DNA of 6,096 nucleotides from positions 1 to 6,096 of the forward strand of contig VHCR01000093.1 in the NCBI GenBank assembly GCA_016871655.1, written 5' to 3'. Of the stretch, positions 5,951 to 6,096 are shown piece by piece (position 1 is the first letter of the stretch; every line of letters begins with the position of its first letter). The translations under genes and the position numbers were made by a program. This DNA comes from Verrucomicrobiota bacterium (GTDB lineage: Bacteria > Verrucomicrobiota > Verrucomicrobiia > Chthoniobacterales > UBA6821). Below the pieces are notes generated by a model. That model was not told where the DNA came from. It saw only the letters and a list, made by a program, of their open reading frames with translations, and did not search any database.

Positions 5951-5990
5951 GAGCGAGCGCTACCTTCTGTAACGTGAGTGATGACAACGC
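5951..5990. repeat. Dispersed repeat block A, copy 2
   Basis: This is the second copy of the block at 1-40, same orientation and same length, ending in the identical gatgacaacgc. About 22 bp separate it from block B copy 2, so the two blocks are joined here. At the left edge block A occurs without B, and at 2470 block B occurs without A. Confidence 0.55.
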
Positions 5991-6012
5991 AGTCAGATGC
6001 CAATAAAATACA

Positions 6013-6090
6013 GCTGGCTGGGAGGCCGCTGGATCAAGTGCCGAAGGCAGCCCCGCAGGGGCGAGTCGAGCGGGAGCGAGCGAGTTGCAA
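6013..6090. repeat. Dispersed repeat block B, copy 2
   Basis: This is the second copy of the block at 2470-2544. It contains two small perfect hairpins: tgcc-gaa-ggca (6039-6049) and gcccc-gca-ggggc (6050-6062). The first is only partly kept in copy 1 and the second is lost there. Several frames read through it in this copy, but the frame used by the small ORF at copy 1 is shifted, arguing against a conserved peptide. The block may continue past the window end. Confidence 0.7.
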
Positions 6091-6096
6091 CAAGCT

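Larger units (their letters stand above)
5625..6096. other. Gene-free right flank, rich in short repeats
   Basis: No convincing gene is found in these 472 bases. They hold the hairpin above, a 13-bp tandem repeat (5662-5690), an octamer array with hairpin (5753-5817), and dispersed repeat blocks A and B (5951-6090). Between 5818 and 5950 I see only AT-rich sequence with a 10-bp palindrome (actatatagt, 5911-5920). A short open stretch (5888-5977) includes a possible TTG start at 5930 behind gtaggag, but it would encode only 15 residues and ends inside block A. No gspF or pilin gene follows the ATPases. Confidence 0.6.

Overview
The window looks like chromosome from a Gram-negative, LPS-bearing bacterium of intermediate GC content. 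It encodes outer-membrane LPS biosynthesis and two GspE/PilB-type ATPases of a type II secretion or type IV pilus machine. The lineage cannot be fixed from the sequence. The fusion of a lipid A acyltransferase to a heptosyltransferase, and intergenic DNA rich in short repeats, would fit the PVC group (Verrucomicrobiota/Chlamydiota-like) or another non-model diderm. This is a guess, not a result.

Layout, all genes on the + strand. Bases 1-339 hold no convincing gene: there is a dispersed-repeat block at the left edge, a 14-bp palindrome and weakly open frames on both strands. A run of five 7-bp units (340-374) ends one base before the start codon of the first gene. Gene 1 (376-2370) is a 664-aa two-domain protein: an LpxL/HtrB-like acyltransferase followed by a WaaF-like family 9 glycosyltransferase. 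The linker between the two halves of the glycosyltransferase contains what looks like an in-frame remnant of a palindromic intergenic repeat (1801-1830).

The 582-bp gap at 2371-2952 holds a possible 52-codon ORF overlapping a dispersed repeat, then a 178-bp element with 40-bp inverted ends whose core resembles the repeat inside gene 1, then a candidate promoter. Genes 2 and 3 (2953-4098 and 4095-5624) form a tight two-gene operon with an ATGA overlap. Gene 2 is a short GspE-like ATPase that lacks the N-terminal N1 domain and has lost a normally conserved DPD segment next to Walker B. Gene 3 is a full-length GspE/PilB ATPase with all motifs intact. No gspF, pilin or other secretion gene is visible.

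The right edge (5625-6096) has a terminator-like hairpin, a 13-bp tandem repeat, an 8-bp-unit repeat that also forms a hairpin, and second copies of the two dispersed-repeat blocks seen at 1-40 and about 2470-2544.

Functionally, gene 1 would act at the inner face of the cytoplasmic membrane on nascent lipid A/core, while genes 2 and 3 would power assembly of a pseudopilus or pilus. Nothing in the sequence ties the two modules together. No single clearly new system is visible. The most unusual points are the fusion, the repeat inside its linker, the divergent ATPase paired with a normal one, and the density of distinct short repeat families.
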